A DNA stretch of 64,000 bases from DATAGF01 sp963835685 (GTDB lineage: Bacteria > Actinomycetota > Thermoleophilia > Miltoncostaeales > Miltoncostaeaceae): assembly GCA_963835685.1 (NCBI GenBank), contig CAWIGI010000019.1, positions 1 to 64,000 of the forward strand. Direction: 5' to 3'. This document shows positions 42,444-50,757 of the stretch, one piece after another; within the stretch, counting starts at the first letter, position 1; each line of letters opens with the position of its first letter. A program made the position numbers and the translations under genes. Below the pieces are notes generated by a model, which saw only the letters and a list, made by a program, of their open reading frames with translations, made no database searches and had not been told where the DNA came from.

Positions 42444-42458
42444 TAGGGTCCGCGGATG
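42444..42458 (+). promoter_or_regulatory. Leaderless-type -10 box of the SRPBCC gene
   Basis: TAGGGT (42444-42449) ends 6 nt before the ATG at 42456. Confidence 0.45.
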
Positions 42459-42968
42459 CCCGCGGGGAGGCGCCCATGGCCGTCCACGCTCGAGCGCTCG
42501 GTCGAGATCGCCGCACCGGTCTCGGCGGTGTTCGCCTTCCACCTCGACGCCCGCAACGCGGCGCTCGTCTCCCCCGCCGGGACGCGGGTCGTCTCCGTCG
42601 AGGGCGGCGTCCCCGTGGCGCCGGGTGGGATCGTGACCATGAGGATGCGCCAGCGGCCCGTGCCGCTGACGGTGGCGTGGAGGGTCCAGATCGAGGCCGT
42701 CGAGCCCGAGCGCCGCATCGTGGACGTCGCCGAGCGCTCGCCGTTCGCGCTCTGGCGGCACGAGCACCTGTTCCGCGAGCTCGGCCCCGGCCGCACCCTC
42801 ATGACCGACCGGGTGACCTACCGGCTGCCCGGCGGCCGCCTCGGGCGCCTGGCCGACCGGCTGCTCGTGCGGCGGCGGCTCGAGGGCGCGTTCGCCGAGC
42901 GCCACCGGCGCACCCGGCGGCTACTCGAGGCTCGCGCGCCCGCCGGCGCGGGGAACGGGCGCGGGTGA
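42456..42968 (+). CDS. SRPBCC (START-like) ligand-binding family protein
   Basis: 170-aa single-domain protein of the Bet v 1/START-like fold: TLERSVEIAAPVSAVFAFHLDARNAALVSP at the N-terminus, alternating beta strands, and a long terminal helix (LADRLLVRRRLEGAFAERHRR). Such proteins bind hydrophobic ligands or act as cyclases. Its stop overlaps the photolyase start (GTGA). In many bacteria a cyclase-like SRPBCC gene sits beside photolyase, so a shared light- or stress-response operon is likely. Confidence 0.8.
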   Translation: MPAGRRPWPSTLERSVEIAAPVSAVFAFHLDARNAALVSPAGTRVVSVEGGVPVAPGGIVTMRMRQRPVPLTVAWRVQIEAVEPERRIVDVAERSPFALWRHEHLFRELGPGRTLMTDRVTYRLPGGRLGRLADRLLVRRRLEGAFAERHRRTRRLLEARAPAGAGNGRG

Positions 42969-44420
42969 GCGAGGGCCGCACCACGGTCGTCTGGTTCCGG
43001 CGCGACCTGCGCGTCGCCGACCATCCCGCGCTGCGGGAGGCGGTCGACGCCGGCCGCGCCGTCTGCCTCTTCGTGCTCGACCCCGCCCTGCTCGGGCGGC
43101 GCCACCACCGGGCGCCGGCGCGGCTGCGGTTCCTCCGCGCCGGCCTCGAGGCCCTCGACGAGGAGCTCCGCTCGCGCGGCGGCCGCCTGGTGGTGCGCTC
43201 CGGGCCGCCCGAGGCCGTGGTGCCCGAGGTCGCCGCCGAGGCCGACGCCGACGCTGTGCACCTCACCCGCGACGTCTCCCCCTTCGCCCGCGCGCACGAC
43301 GAGCGGGTGACGGCGGCGCTGGAGGCCGCGGGCGTGCGGGTCCGGGCGATGCCCGCCGACCTCCTGGCCGAGCCCGAGGACCTCCCCGGCTCGTCCGGGT
43401 CCGGGTACCTGGTGTTCAGCGCCTTCCACCGCGCCTGGCGGGAGTCCGCCGGTCCCGCCCCACATCCCCGCCCCGAGGCGCATCGACGGACCCGACCTGC
43501 CGGGCGAGGGGCTCGACCGCCTGCCGGCGGGGGAGCCGCCGCTGCCCGCGGGCCCGGCGGCGGCGCGCCGGCGGCTGGCCGCCTTCGTGCGCGAGGGCGT
43601 CGACGCCTACCCGGACCGCCGCGACAGGCTCGCCGCGGACGCCACCTCGCGGCTGTCGGCCCATCTGCGCTTCGGCATGTGCACGCCCGCGCAGATCGGC
43701 CGCGCGCTCGGCCTGCCGTCTCAGCCCCTCGGAGGCGCGCCCCGCCGCCAGGCGGAGCCGGGCGAGGGGCGTATGACCCTCCCCTCTCGACCGGGCGCGA
43801 GGGGTTCTGGCGCCAGGTCTGCTGGCGCGACTTCTTCCACCACCGCCTCGCCCGCCACCCCGAGGCGCTGCGGACGGCCCTCGTCCCGGCCCTGCGGGGG
43901 GTGCGCTGGGACGACGACCCCGCGGACCTCTCGGCCTGGGCCGCGGGCGAGACCGGGTATCCCCTGGTGGACGCCGGCATGCGCCAGCTCGCCGAGGAGT
44001 CCTGGATCCACAACCGCGCCAGGATCGTCGTGGCCTCCTTCCTCGTGAAGGATCTGCTGGTCGACTGGCGCCGCGGGGAGACCGTGTTCATGCAGGGGCT
44101 GCTCGACGGCGACCCGGCCAACAACAACGGCGGCTGGCAGTGGACCGCCGGCACGGGCACCGATGCCGCGCCCTACTTCCGCGTGCTGAACCCCGTCCGG
44201 CAGGCGCGGCGGCTTCGATCCGGGCGGCGACTACGTGCGCCGCCACGTCCCCGAGCTGCGCGACGTACCGGATTCGCGCATCTTCGAGCCCTGGACGATG
44301 ACGGCCGAGGAGCAGCGGGCGGCGGGCTGCCGGATCGGGGTGGACTATCCCGCCCCGCGCGTCGACCACGGCGAGCGCCGCGGGCTCGCGCTGGAGCGCT
44401 ACCGGGCGGCCCGCGGCTGA
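42965..44420 (+). pseudogene. phr: Deoxyribodipyrimidine photolyase, interrupted by a 47-nt element and two frameshifts
   Basis: Light-driven repair of cyclobutane pyrimidine dimers. N-terminal photolyase domain (VVWFRRDLRVADHPALREAV), FAD-domain blocks GREGFWRQVCWRDFFHH, ETGYPLVDAGMRQL, GWMHN-type SWIHNRARIVVASFLVKDLLVDWRRGE, DGDPANNNGGWQWTAGTGTDAAPYFRVLNP and the C-terminal PAPRVDHGERR. Removing one C (43460), the 47-nt hairpin element 43724-43770 and one C (44213) yields a continuous 468-aa protein, the normal length. As it stands the gene cannot make a full photolyase. The two +1 shifts may be sequence errors; the element is a genuine insertion-like feature. Confidence 0.85.
43724..43770 (+). 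repeat. 47-nt dispersed hairpin element, copy A (inside phr)
   Basis: Starts GCCCCTCGG and ends CGAGGGGC, an 8-bp inverted repeat, with an inner stem CCGCC-GCCA-GGCGG. About 45 of 48 aligned positions match copy B at 63060-63107. It interrupts the photolyase gene, and deleting exactly this element restores the photolyase frame (SQ then YDPPLSTGREGF). Confidence 0.75.
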
Positions 44421-44423
44421 GGC

Positions 44424-45452
44424 TCAGGCCACCTCGGCCGGGAGGCCGAAGCGGTCGAACACCGACACGTCCCGGAACGCGAAGACGACGGCGATCTCCG
44501 GGCCCCGGAGGGTCAGCACGTCGAGCGCGATCGGCAGGTACGCGCCCCGCGCCTCGTCGAGCGCGTACGTGCCCAGCGCGACCTGGCCATTGGCCCGCGT
44601 CGGGACGTAGCGCAGGCTGCCCGGCGGGCCGGTCGGCATGAGCCAGGACTCGGCGACCGCATCCCGGCCCTGCTGCCAGCCCGCGTGGGGGGGCATCGCG
44701 AATGCGGCGTCGGCGGCCAGCAGGGCGACGATCGCGTCGACGTCGGCCCGCTCGAACGCGTCGACGAAGCGCGCCACCAGGTCGCGCACCGCCGCGTCGC
44801 CGAGCGCGCGCAGGGTGGACTGCTGGCTCTCGGCGGGAAGCCGCTCGTCGAGGGTTCTGCGGGCGCGCTGGAGGGCGCTGTTGACCGAGGCGGTGCTGGA
44901 GTCGAGCGCCTCGGCGACCTCACCCGCCGAGAACCCGAGGACCTCGCGGAGGATGAGCACGGCGCGCTGGCGCGGCGGCAGGTGCTGCAGCGCGGCGATG
45001 AACGCCAGCTCGACGGACTCGCGGCGCTCGTAGCGCGCCTCCGGCGACGCGTGGCCGCCCTCCAGGCCGACCCGCTCGTCGGGGTAGGGCTCGATCCACG
45101 CGGACGCGGCCGGCGGCGGGCCGGGCTCCTCTCCCCCGGCGGTGGGCGGGCCCTGATCCATCGGCAGCAGTCGCCGCCTGCGGCGCGTGCACGCGTCGAT
45201 GCAGACGTTGGTGGCGATCGCGTAGAGCCACGAGCGGGGCGGCCGCCGTCCGCGGAAGCCCCCCAGCCCGCGCCACGCGCGCAGCAGGGTGTCCTGCAGC
45301 GCGTCCTCGGCGTCGTGGACCGAGCCGAGCATCCGGTAGCAGTGGGCGTGCAGCTCGGGCCGGTGGGGCCCGACGAGCCGCGCGAAGGCGCCCTCGTCCC
45401 CTCCACGGGCCGCGTCGAGCAGCTCCTGGTCGGCGGTCGTCCAGTCGCCCAT
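44424..45452 (-). CDS. ECF sigma factor with C-terminal SnoaL-like domain (SigG/TIGR02960 type)
   Basis: 342 aa. Sigma region 2 (about residues 10-80: EGAFARLVGPHRPELHAHCYRMLGSVHDAEDALQDTLLRAW) and region 4 (about 145-200: ALQHLPPRQRAVLILREVLGFSAGEVAEALDSSTASVNSALQRAR) are followed by a SnoaL-like domain (about 220-340), which in this class modulates sigma activity. No anti-sigma gene is adjacent, as usual for such fused factors. ATG at 45452 is preferred over GTG 45461 because TATCGT lies 7 nt upstream of it. Target genes unknown; divergent from the thiamine operon. Confidence 0.87.
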   Translation of the reverse strand: MGDWTTADQELLDAARGGDEGAFARLVGPHRPELHAHCYRMLGSVHDAEDALQDTLLRAWRGLGGFRGRRPPRSWLYAIATNVCIDACTRRRRRLLPMDQGPPTAGGEEPGPPPAASAWIEPYPDERVGLEGGHASPEARYERRESVELAFIAALQHLPPRQRAVLILREVLGFSAGEVAEALDSSTASVNSALQRARRTLDERLPAESQQSTLRALGDAAVRDLVARFVDAFERADVDAIVALLAADAAFAMPPHAGWQQGRDAVAESWLMPTGPPGSLRYVPTRANGQVALGTYALDEARGAYLPIALDVLTLRGPEIAVVFAFRDVSVFDRFGLPAEVA

Positions 45453-45465
45453 CGCGCGCACGATA
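45450..45465 (-). promoter_or_regulatory. Leaderless-type -10 box of the ECF sigma gene
   Basis: TATCGT (45465-45460, minus strand) ends 7 nt before the ATG at 45452. Confidence 0.45.
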
Positions 45466-45483
45466 GCCCCGGTGCTAGGCTGA

Positions 45484-45574
45484 TCTCACCAGGGGAGCTG
45501 CCACGGGCGGCTGAGAGGAGGCGACTCGGCCTCGACCCTTGAACCTGATCTGGGTAATTCCAGCGAAGGGAGAC
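45484..45574 (+). ncRNA. TPP riboswitch (THI element)
   Basis: All conserved blocks of the thiamine pyrophosphate aptamer are present in order: AGGGGAGCT (P2/P3 side), GGCTGAGAGG, ACCCTTGAACCTGATCTGG, then TAATTCCAGCGAAGGGA. A variable P3 arm separates the first two. The 3' end (GAAGGGAGA) is within 11-20 nt of the thiL ATG at 45585, so ligand binding probably hides the ribosome-binding site. Confidence 0.95.
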
Positions 45575-45584
45575 CGCGGGGACG

Positions 45585-46538
45585 ATGTCGGAGCTGGCGC
45601 TCATCGAGCGGATCGCTGCGCGCGCGCGGCGCCGGCCGGGGACCGAGCTCGGCATCGGCGACGACGCGGCCCTTCTCAGCGTCGGCGGCACCGCGGTCGT
45701 GACGCAGGACCTGCTGGTCGAGGGAATCCACTTCCGGCGCACGACCACCGGCGCCCGCGACCTCGGCCACAAGGCGCTCGCCGTCAATCTCTCCGACCTC
45801 GCGGCCATGGCGGCCGAGCCCGTCGCAGCGCTCGTCGGCCTCTGCCTCCCGCCCGGGGACGTGGGCGACGACGAGGTGGACGAGCTCTACTCGGGCCTGG
45901 AGACGCTGGCGGCCCGCCACGGCGTGACGGTGGCCGGGGGCGACGTCACCGCGGGGCCGGCGTTGATCCTCGCCGTGACGGCGGTCGGCCGGCCGGCGGG
46001 CGGGGTCCCCTCGGTCCTCCGCTCCGGCGGCCGCCCCGGCGACGTCCTCTGCGTCACCGGGGCGCTGGGCGCCTCGGCGGCCGGGCTCCTGCTCCTGGAG
46101 CGCCCGGAGCTCGCGGCGGCCGTGCCGAGCGCGGTCGGTGAGCGCCTGCGGTCCGCCCACCTGCGGCCCGAGCCCCGGCTGGCGGCGGGGCGCTCGCTGG
46201 CGCGGGCGGGCGCGCGCGCGATGCTGGACGTCTCCGACGGCCTCGCCCTCGACGCGCTGCGCATGGCCCGGGCCAGCGGCGTCGCCGCGGTTCTCGAGGC
46301 CGATGCCGTGCCGCTCGCCGAGGGCGTGGCGGAGATCGCCGCGGCCGCCGGAGAGGACCCCCGGCGCATGGCCGTCACCGGCGGCGAGGACTACGAGCTG
46401 CTGGCGGCGCTCCCCGCGCGCCGCGTGGAGGGCGCCCGCCGCGCGGCGCCGTGCGCACTGACCCCGGTGGGGCGCCTCGAGGCCGGCGCCCCGGAGCTGC
46501 GGGGCGTGGAGCCGGGCGGTTGGGAGCATGGTGTCTGA
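45585..46538 (+). CDS. thiL: Thiamine-monophosphate kinase
   Basis: 317-aa enzyme that phosphorylates thiamine monophosphate to the active cofactor thiamine pyrophosphate. ELGIGDDAALL near residue 22, VTQDLLVEGIHF, KALAVNLSDLAAMAAEP, VAGGDVT, DVSDGLALD and VTGGEDYELLAALP are the AIR-synthase-superfamily motifs of ThiL, holding its Mg-ATP and substrate aspartates. Controlled by the TPP riboswitch immediately upstream. The ATPase gene of the importer starts 11 nt before its stop. Confidence 0.94.
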   Translation: MSELALIERIAARARRRPGTELGIGDDAALLSVGGTAVVTQDLLVEGIHFRRTTTGARDLGHKALAVNLSDLAAMAAEPVAALVGLCLPPGDVGDDEVDELYSGLETLAARHGVTVAGGDVTAGPALILAVTAVGRPAGGVPSVLRSGGRPGDVLCVTGALGASAAGLLLLERPELAAAVPSAVGERLRSAHLRPEPRLAAGRSLARAGARAMLDVSDGLALDALRMARASGVAAVLEADAVPLAEGVAEIAAAAGEDPRRMAVTGGEDYELLAALPARRVEGARRAAPCALTPVGRLEAGAPELRGVEPGGWEHGV

Positions 46539-47296
46539 GCCGGCCCCGGCGATCGAGGCGCGCGACCTCCGGCTGTGCTTCGGCGACGTCGAGGTGCTCG
46601 ACGGCCTCAGCCTGAGCGTCGCGCCGGGCGAGATCGTGGCGATGGTCGGCCCGTCGGGCTGCGGCAAGAGCACGCTGCTCTCGGTGCTCGCCGGCCTGCT
46701 CGTCCCGGACGCCGGCGAGGTGGCGCTCGACGGCCGCGTCGAGGGGCCGCGGCTCGGCCGTCTGGCCCTGATGCCCCAGCGCGACGCGCTGCTGCCGTGG
46801 CGGACCCTGCTCGACAACGTCGCGCTCGGGCCGCTCCTGGCCGGGGGCGGGCGCGAGGAGGCCGAGCGGGCGGCCCGGCGGACGCTCGCGCGGCTCGGGC
46901 TCGCGGACTTCGAGGACCACTACCCCCACGCCCTGTCGGGCGGGATGCGGCAGCGGGGCGCCCTCGCGCGCACGCTGCTGTCGGGCTCGGAGGGGTGGCT
47001 GCTCGACGAGCCCTTCGGCGCCCTCGACGCGCTGACCCGCTCAGACCTCCGCGGCGTGCTGGCCCGCGCCTGGGCCGAGGCACGGCCGCCGGCGCTGCTG
47101 GTGACGCACGACCTCGACGAGGCCCTGCTGCTCGCCGACCGGGTGCTGGTCTCGAGCCCGCGCCCGGCTCGGATCGTGGCCGAGCTCGCCGTGGATCTCC
47201 CCAGGCCGCGGCAGGCGACCGACGTCGCCCCCGAGCTCATCGAGTTGCGGCAGACGCTTGATGGACGCCCTGCGCGCGGCCGGGGCGGTGGCATGA
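46528..47296 (+). CDS. thiZ: ABC importer ATP-binding protein for thiamine pyrimidine precursor (ThiZ-like), frameshifted
   Basis: 255-aa ABC ATPase of the nitrate/taurine/ThiZ branch: Walker A GPSGCGKST, Q-loop ALMPQRDALLPW, signature LSGGMRQRGALARTLL, Walker B WLLDEPFGALDA and switch VTHDLDEAL. As written the frame runs straight into the permease gene, looking like a fusion. Removing one T at 47258-47259 gives ELRQTLMDALRAAGAVA and a stop that overlaps the permease ATG (ATGA), the normal arrangement. In the TPP-riboswitch operon, so likely imports HMP or formylaminopyrimidine. Confidence 0.85.
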
Positions 47297-48132
47297 GCAC
47301 CGTCAACCGGGCCCCGGCGGCCGCGGCGACGGCGCCGGCCGCACCGGCCCCCCGCCGCGGCGGCCGGGCCTGGAGGCGCCTGCCGCTGCTCCTGCTGCCC
47401 CTTCTCGCCCTCGCCGCCTGGCAGGCGGTGATCTGGCTGGCGTCGCCCCGCGAGTGGCTCCTGCCCGCGCCCGCAGACGTCGCCCAGGTGCTCTGGGACG
47501 ACCGCTCGCGGCTGTGGTTCCACGCGCAGGCGACGATCGCCGAAGCGGCGGTGGGCTTCGGCCTCGCGGCCTCGCTGGGGTTCCTGCTTGCCGTCGCGAT
47601 CGTCGGGTCGCGCGGGGTCGAGGCCGCGGTGTACCCGTGGCTGGTCGCGAGCCAGGCGATCCCCATCCTGGCCGTCGCGCCGATCGTGGCGGTCTGGCTC
47701 GACTACGGCGCCGCCCAGGTGATGGTCGCCTTCGTGGTCGCCTTCTTCCCGGTCGTCGTGACCGGCGTCGACGGCCTGCGCGGGGTGGACCCGGCGCTGG
47801 CGCGCGCGGCCCGGACCCTGGGCGCGAGCCGGCCCTGGGCGTTCTGGCGCGTCACCGTGCCGGCCGCGCTGCCCTCGCTCTTCTCCGGGCTGAAGATGGC
47901 CGCCGTCTTCGCCGTCACCGGCGCGGTGGTGGCCGAGTACGTCGGCGCCGACCGCGGCCTCGGGTACCTCTCCGAGTTCTCGACGGCCGAGTTCCGCACC
48001 GACCGCAGCTTCGCCGCCATCGCCCTCCTGGCGCTCATCGGGATGGCCTTCTTCGGCGCCGTCGGACTCGCCGAGCGCCTCGCCCTCCCCCACCGCCGCC
48101 ATTCCGTCCGCCCGTCGTGGAGGCCCAGATGA
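47293..48132 (+). CDS. thiX: ABC importer permease for thiamine pyrimidine precursor (ThiX-like)
   Basis: 279-aa permease with about six helices. The cytoplasmic coupling loop DPALARAARTLGASRPWAFWRVTVPAALPSLFSGLKMA is the EAA motif of BPD-type importers; WLLPAPADVAQVLWDDR and ASQAIPILAVAPIVAVWLDYG are typical of the SsuC/ThiX branch. ATG at 47293 overlaps the ATPase stop once its frameshift is corrected. Its stop overlaps the binding-protein start. Confidence 0.87.
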   Translation: MSTVNRAPAAAATAPAAPAPRRGGRAWRRLPLLLLPLLALAAWQAVIWLASPREWLLPAPADVAQVLWDDRSRLWFHAQATIAEAAVGFGLAASLGFLLAVAIVGSRGVEAAVYPWLVASQAIPILAVAPIVAVWLDYGAAQVMVAFVVAFFPVVVTGVDGLRGVDPALARAARTLGASRPWAFWRVTVPAALPSLFSGLKMAAVFAVTGAVVAEYVGADRGLGYLSEFSTAEFRTDRSFAAIALLALIGMAFFGAVGLAERLALPHRRHSVRPSWRPR

Positions 48133-49136
48133 GATCGCGTCCGCTCGTCCTCCTCCTCGCCGCCGCCGCGCTCCTCGCGGGCGTCGCCGCCGGGTGCGGC
48201 GACGACGAGCCCGCCGGCCCCGAGTCGGCGGAGCAGGTCAACCTCATCCTCGACTGGTTCCCCAACGCCGACCACGCCGGCGTCTACGGGGCCATCGAGG
48301 AGGGCTACTTCGCCGATGAGGGCCTCGACGTGAGCCCGGTCGTCCCCAGCGACCCGGCCGCCTCGCTGAAGCAGGTGGGCGCGGGCAGGGCGCCGTTCGC
48401 GATCTCGTACGAGCCCGAGGTGCTGATCGCGCGGGCGGCGGGCGTGCCGGTCGTGGCGGTCGGCGCGGTCGCCGTGCACCCGCTCAACAGCGTGATCGCG
48501 CGGACCGACCGGGGCATCGCCCGGCCGGCGGACCTCCAGGGCAAGACCGTCGGCGTGGCCGGCGTGCCCTCCGACAGGCCGCTGCTGGACGCCGTGGTCC
48601 GGGCCGACGGCGGCGACCCCGCGAAGGTGGAGACCAGGAACGTCGGCTTCAGCCTGAGCCCCGCGCTGGCCGCCGGCAAGGTGGACGCGGTCATCGGCGC
48701 CTACTGGAACATCGAGCTGGTGGAGCTGGAGCGCCAGGACGTGCCGGCGCAGGCGTTCCGCCTCGAGGAGAACGGCGTCCCGGACTACGACGAGCTCGTC
48801 GTCGTCACCAGCGACGAGACCGTGCGCGAGCGGCCGGAGCTGGTGGAGGCGTTCCTGCGCGGCCTGCGCGCGGGCCAGGACTGGGCCGCCACCGACGAGG
48901 CCGGCGCGGTCGAGCACCTGGTGGCCGCCAACGGCGACCTCGACCCCGAGGTCGTGAAGGAGCAGCTCGACCTCACGGCGGACATCCTCTCCCCCGCCGA
49001 CGAGCCAACGCTCAACGTGGACCCTGCGGAGTGGTCGGCCTTCGCGGCCTGGATGCTCGACAACGGCCTGCTGGAGGAGCCCGTCAACGCGGCCGCTGCC
49101 GCCACCGACCGCTTCGTGCCCGAGGAGCCCACCTGA
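48129..49136 (+). CDS. thiY: Substrate-binding lipoprotein of the thiamine-precursor importer (ThiY/NMT1-like)
   Basis: 335 aa. Lipoprotein signal with lipobox LAGVAAGC (acylated Cys near residue 23), then an NMT1/THI5-like binding fold: NLILDWFPNADHAGVYGAIEEGYFADEGLDV at the start, FAISYEPEVLIARAAGVPVVAVGA, and GAYWNIELVELE. THI5-like proteins bind 4-amino-5-hydroxymethyl-pyrimidine or formylaminopyrimidine. Completes the riboswitch-controlled thiL-ATPase-permease-binding protein operon. A hairpin follows at 49158. Confidence 0.9.
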   Translation: MRSRPLVLLLAAAALLAGVAAGCGDDEPAGPESAEQVNLILDWFPNADHAGVYGAIEEGYFADEGLDVSPVVPSDPAASLKQVGAGRAPFAISYEPEVLIARAAGVPVVAVGAVAVHPLNSVIARTDRGIARPADLQGKTVGVAGVPSDRPLLDAVVRADGGDPAKVETRNVGFSLSPALAAGKVDAVIGAYWNIELVELERQDVPAQAFRLEENGVPDYDELVVVTSDETVRERPELVEAFLRGLRAGQDWAATDEAGAVEHLVAANGDLDPEVVKEQLDLTADILSPADEPTLNVDPAEWSAFAAWMLDNGLLEEPVNAAAAATDRFVPEEPT

Positions 49137-49157
49137 GGGGCACCTGCCGGTGATCGT

Positions 49158-49192
49158 GCCGGGCCCCGCACAGAAAATGCGCAGGGCCCGGC
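49158..49192 (+). terminator. Hairpin terminator after the thiamine operon
   Basis: GCCGGGCCC (49158-49166) pairs with GGGCCCGGC (49184-49192), and the inner CGCA with TGCG around an A-rich loop. No T-run follows. It lies 22 nt after the thiY stop. Confidence 0.65.
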
Positions 49193-49307
49193 GGGCGAGG
49201 CGGTGGCCGGCCTGGGGGCCGCCCCGCCGATGAGATCATCGACCGTCCGGGGCCGGGCTTGACCAAGGAACGGCAAGGCCTGCAGGGGGTCGCGGGCCCG
49301 CGCCCGC

Positions 49308-49323
49308 TACCATCGCCGTCGTG
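49308..49323 (+). promoter_or_regulatory. Leaderless-type -10 box of the metallopeptidase gene
   Basis: TACCAT (49308-49313) ends 7 nt before the GTG at 49321. Confidence 0.45.
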
Positions 49324-49665
49324 ATGATCGGCCGGGCGGAGTTCGAGGACCTCGTGGCCGAGGCGATCGACGAGGTCCCGGAGCCCTTCGCCTCGGCGCT
49401 CGACGAGGTCGCCGTGGTGGTCGAGGAGCGCGGGCCGCGCGAGATGGGGCCGCTGTACGGCCTCTACCAGGGCGTCCCCCTGTCCGAGGGGACTCCCCCG
49501 TCGGGTGCCCTCCCCCCGCGCATCTCGGTCTACATGCACCCGCTGCTCGAGCACTGCGCGACCGCGGCCGAGGTCGTGGAGCAGGTGCGCATCACGGTCC
49601 TGCACGAGCTGGGCCACCACCTGGGCTTCGACGAGGATCGCCTCGACGAGCTCGGCTACGGATGA
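49321..49665 (+). CDS. Small zincin-like metallopeptidase (DUF1025 family)
   Basis: 114-aa protein with MIGRAEFEDLVAEAIDEVPEPF at the N-terminus and the zinc motif HELGHHLGFDEDRLDELGY at the C-terminus, the complete minimal-gluzincin signature of the family. Substrate not known; homologues are widespread in actinobacteria. GTG start with a leaderless-type box. Stop overlaps the nitroreductase ATG. Confidence 0.9.
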   Translation: MMIGRAEFEDLVAEAIDEVPEPFASALDEVAVVVEERGPREMGPLYGLYQGVPLSEGTPPSGALPPRISVYMHPLLEHCATAAEVVEQVRITVLHELGHHLGFDEDRLDELGYG

Positions 49666-50222
49666 GCCTGCTCGACGCCATCGCCTCGCGGCGCAGCCTG
49701 GGGCGCGTTCGCCCCGACCCGGTGGCGCGCGAGACGGTCGAGGAGCTGCTGGCGGCCGCGGTCTCGGCTCCGAACCACCACCTCACGGCCCCGTGGCGGT
49801 TCGTGGTGCTCGCCGGCGATGCGCGCCGCGAGGTCGGGGAGGCGCACGCCCGCGCGGTCGCGCGCGCCAAGCCCCGTCTGCCCCCCGCGGGCCTCGAGAA
49901 GGAGGCCGCCCGCCTGGAACGGGCGCCCGTCGTGGTCGCGGCCGTCGTCCTGGGCGCCGACGACCCGGTGCGCGCCCGCGAGGACCGCGACGCCGTGGCC
50001 GCGGCCATCGAGAACATGCTCCTCGCGGCCCACGGCCGCGGGCTCGGGGCGATGTGGCGCACCGGGGAGATGGTCGACGAGCCCGAGGTGCGCGAGGCGC
50101 TCGGGCTGGGCCGGGAGGACGCGATCGTCGGCTTCGTGTACCTCGGCCACCCCGCCGGGCCGCCCCCCGAGCGTCCGCCGCGCCCGGGCATCGAGGAGGT
50201 GGCCGTGTGGCGCGGCTGGTGA
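49662..50222 (+). CDS. Nitroreductase family FMN protein
   Basis: 186-aa flavoprotein of the NfsB/YdjA-like group: LLDAIASRRSLGRVRPDPVARE with the FMN-phosphate arginines, AAVSAPNHHLTAPWRFVVL, and AAAIENMLLAAHGRGLGAMWRTG. The short YdjA-like length suggests a homodimeric NAD(P)H oxidoreductase; natural substrate unknown. ATG overlaps the metallopeptidase stop, giving a two-gene operon. Confidence 0.9.
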   Translation: MSLLDAIASRRSLGRVRPDPVARETVEELLAAAVSAPNHHLTAPWRFVVLAGDARREVGEAHARAVARAKPRLPPAGLEKEAARLERAPVVVAAVVLGADDPVRAREDRDAVAAAIENMLLAAHGRGLGAMWRTGEMVDEPEVREALGLGREDAIVGFVYLGHPAGPPPERPPRPGIEEVAVWRGW

Positions 50223-50243
50223 GGGGCCGGGTACGGTAGCCCC

Positions 50244-50750
50244 ATCGCCGAGACGATCGCAGACCAGGTCTTCGCGCGGGTCGAGGCCCTGATGGCCGAG
50301 GGGGCCGAGGCCTCGCGTGCCGCTGCGATCCGGCGCGTCGCCGACGAGATGGACCGCTCCGTGTCGGCGACCTCCTCCGCCTACTACGCCGGCGCCCGCA
50401 AGGCCCGCGACGCCGCCCCCCCCGAGGCGCCCGCCGCGTCCGCTCGGCCCGGCCGCCAGACGACGCGGCGCGAGTCGTCGGCGCTCTACGCCGAGATGCT
50501 CCCGCTCGTGGAGGCCGGGGCCACGGTCGAGCAGGCGGCGCGCCGCTTCGGGGGCGACGAGGAGCACGCCGAGGAGATCGCCGCGGGCTTCGCCCGGTGG
50601 CTGGCCCGCCAGGAGGGGGTCGAGGCGCCGGCCCCCGGCGCGGAGGTGGCCGCGTTGGAGGCGGAGGTCCGCGACCTCCGGCGCGAGCTGGCCCTCGTGC
50701 GCGAGGCCATCGCCCGCGCCCGGGCCGAGCTCGACGCGGCCGGCGAGTAG
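50244..50750 (+). CDS. Hypothetical helical DNA-binding-like protein, possible non-standard ATC start
   Basis: About 168 aa if read from 50244, or 152 aa from ATG 50292. The N-terminal part (ETIADQVFARVEALMAEG, SRAAAIRRVADEMDRSVSATSSAYYAGARKARD) looks like a helix-turn-helix; the middle repeats it (VEAGATVEQAARRFGGDEEHAEEIAAGFARWLARQ) and the end is a coiled coil (about residues 130-165). The coding-like sequence continues upstream of the first ATG to an ATC that sits 6 nt after TACGGT, the leaderless spacing. ATC starts are rare, so a base error (ATG) is also possible. Confidence 0.55.
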   Translation: MAETIADQVFARVEALMAEGAEASRAAAIRRVADEMDRSVSATSSAYYAGARKARDAAPPEAPAASARPGRQTTRRESSALYAEMLPLVEAGATVEQAARRFGGDEEHAEEIAAGFARWLARQEGVEAPAPGAEVAALEAEVRDLRRELALVREAIARARAELDAAGE

Positions 50751-50757
50751 CTCGTTC

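Noticed and set aside
45484..45574. Cobalamin or other riboswitch
   Set aside because: The CTGAGA and ACCTGATCTGG blocks are specific to TPP, and thiL follows directly.
46528..48132. A genuine fused ABC ATPase-permease
   Set aside because: One extra T explains the join, and the corrected frame gives a standard ATGA junction and normal lengths.
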